Positions 8,644-8,838 of a stretch of DNA of 8,838 bases are shown one piece after another (the stretch's first letter is position 1; every line of letters starts with the position of its first letter). The translations under genes and the position numbers were made by a program. Under the pieces are notes generated by a model. It was not told the DNA's origin and ran no database searches. It worked only from the letters and a program-made list of their open reading frames with translations. This DNA comes from an uncultured Campylobacter sp. (GTDB lineage Bacteria; Campylobacterota; Campylobacteria; Campylobacterales; Campylobacteraceae), in the NCBI GenBank assembly GCA_938041615.1, contig CALISV010000271.1:1-8838 (forward strand), written 5' to 3'.

Positions 8644-8728
8644 GAATATTTTAAGCGGTTCTCTTTAGTTGCCACCGCTTTGCCTGTATTTAGACCAAAG
8701 AGAACCTAGCGTTTTGACTAAAATATCC
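8644..8728. repeat. Two-helix inverted repeat downstream of ilvD (candidate structured RNA or element)
   Basis: Two nested pairs of arms fit one fold. The inner pair GGTTCTCTTT (8657-8666) and AAAGAGAACC (8697-8706) is a perfect 10 bp with a 30-base loop. The outer pair GAATATTTTA (8644-8653) and TAAAATATCC (8719-8728) is 10 bp with one G-U pair. The internal loop between them is 3 and 12 bases. It is not a standard terminator because the loop is large and no T-run follows. It could be a small RNA, a leftover mobile element or a dispersed repeat; I recognise no family. Confidence 0.5.
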
Positions 8729-8742
8729 TTAGATATAAAGTC

Positions 8743-8838
8743 TTACGCCTCCAAAATCGCTCCGTTGCTAGCGTTTGTGACCAGTTTGCGATACATTCGC
8801 AGCCAGCGGTACGGCAGCGGTTTTTCAATCGGCTTAAA
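8743..8838 (-). CDS. ilvD: Dihydroxy-acid dehydratase, C-terminal end (partial)
   Basis: On the minus strand the frame is open from the window edge to TAA at 8745-8743, giving 31 residues. The tail WLRMYRKLVTNASNGAILEA (residues 12-31) resembles the end of IlvD proteins, which typically finish with a Tyr, a short LVxxAxxGAxL segment and little else. IlvD is an iron-sulfur enzyme that dehydrates dihydroxy acids to 2-keto acids in isoleucine and valine synthesis. Only the tail is visible, so none of its catalytic motifs can be checked; the call rests on tail similarity alone. Confidence 0.7.
   Translation of the reverse strand, partial: FKPIEKPLPYRWLRMYRKLVTNASNGAILEA

Overview
The window looks like a contig from an oral or intestinal Campylobacter with medium GC content (of the C. 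showae / C. rectus / C. gracilis / C. concisus kind), with a foreign piece joined at its left end. From about 625 to 8838 the coding is Campylobacter-like: AAATTT words crowd the gaps, the gene families are epsilonproteobacterial (DUF4492-cydA-cydB, fdhT-fdhU), and the -10 boxes are TATAAT. The first ~600 bases are different. They are much richer in GC, use CTG/CTC/GAG-type codons, and encode the C-terminal end of a MutL that resembles Bacteroidales (Porphyromonas-like) MutL. The join falls inside the 3' end of pyrG and removes the last ~30 codons of that gene, including the glutaminase His and Glu. A chimeric assembly is far more likely than a real fusion.

Layout. 1-603 (+): MutL C-terminal fragment. 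600-2150 (-): pyrG (CTP synthase), cut at its 3' end by the join. 2151-2281: divergent promoter region. 2282-5276 (+): a cytochrome bd oxidase operon of four tightly packed genes, namely a DUF4492 membrane protein, cydA, cydB and an unnamed 42-residue membrane protein that is a candidate CydX-like accessory subunit. 5291-5357: a near-perfect 67-bp nested palindrome with the promoter of the next gene in its loop. 5356-6501 (+): an iron-type alcohol dehydrogenase of the YqhD/BDH group. 6502-6906: a 405-bp AAATTT-rich gap with no gene and a candidate terminator for the genes to its right. 6907-8359 (-): fdhT-fdhU (YedE/YedF), membrane and sulfurtransferase-like proteins linked to selenium supply and formate dehydrogenase formation. 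8360-8742: a gap with palindromes and a candidate structured RNA or decayed element. 8743-8838 (-): the last 31 codons of a gene that is probably ilvD.

How the genes fit together: the cyd operon encodes a quinol oxidase for low-oxygen respiration. FdhT/FdhU serve the selenium-dependent formate dehydrogenase that feeds electrons into the same quinone pool. The alcohol dehydrogenase handles aldehydes or alcohols. This suits a microaerobic or anaerobic, formate-using Campylobacter. pyrG and ilvD are ordinary housekeeping neighbours.

I did not find a clear new defence or mobile system. The observations most worth checking are the palindrome enclosing the dehydrogenase promoter, the 42-residue protein at the end of the cyd operon, the folded region next to ilvD, and the chimeric join.
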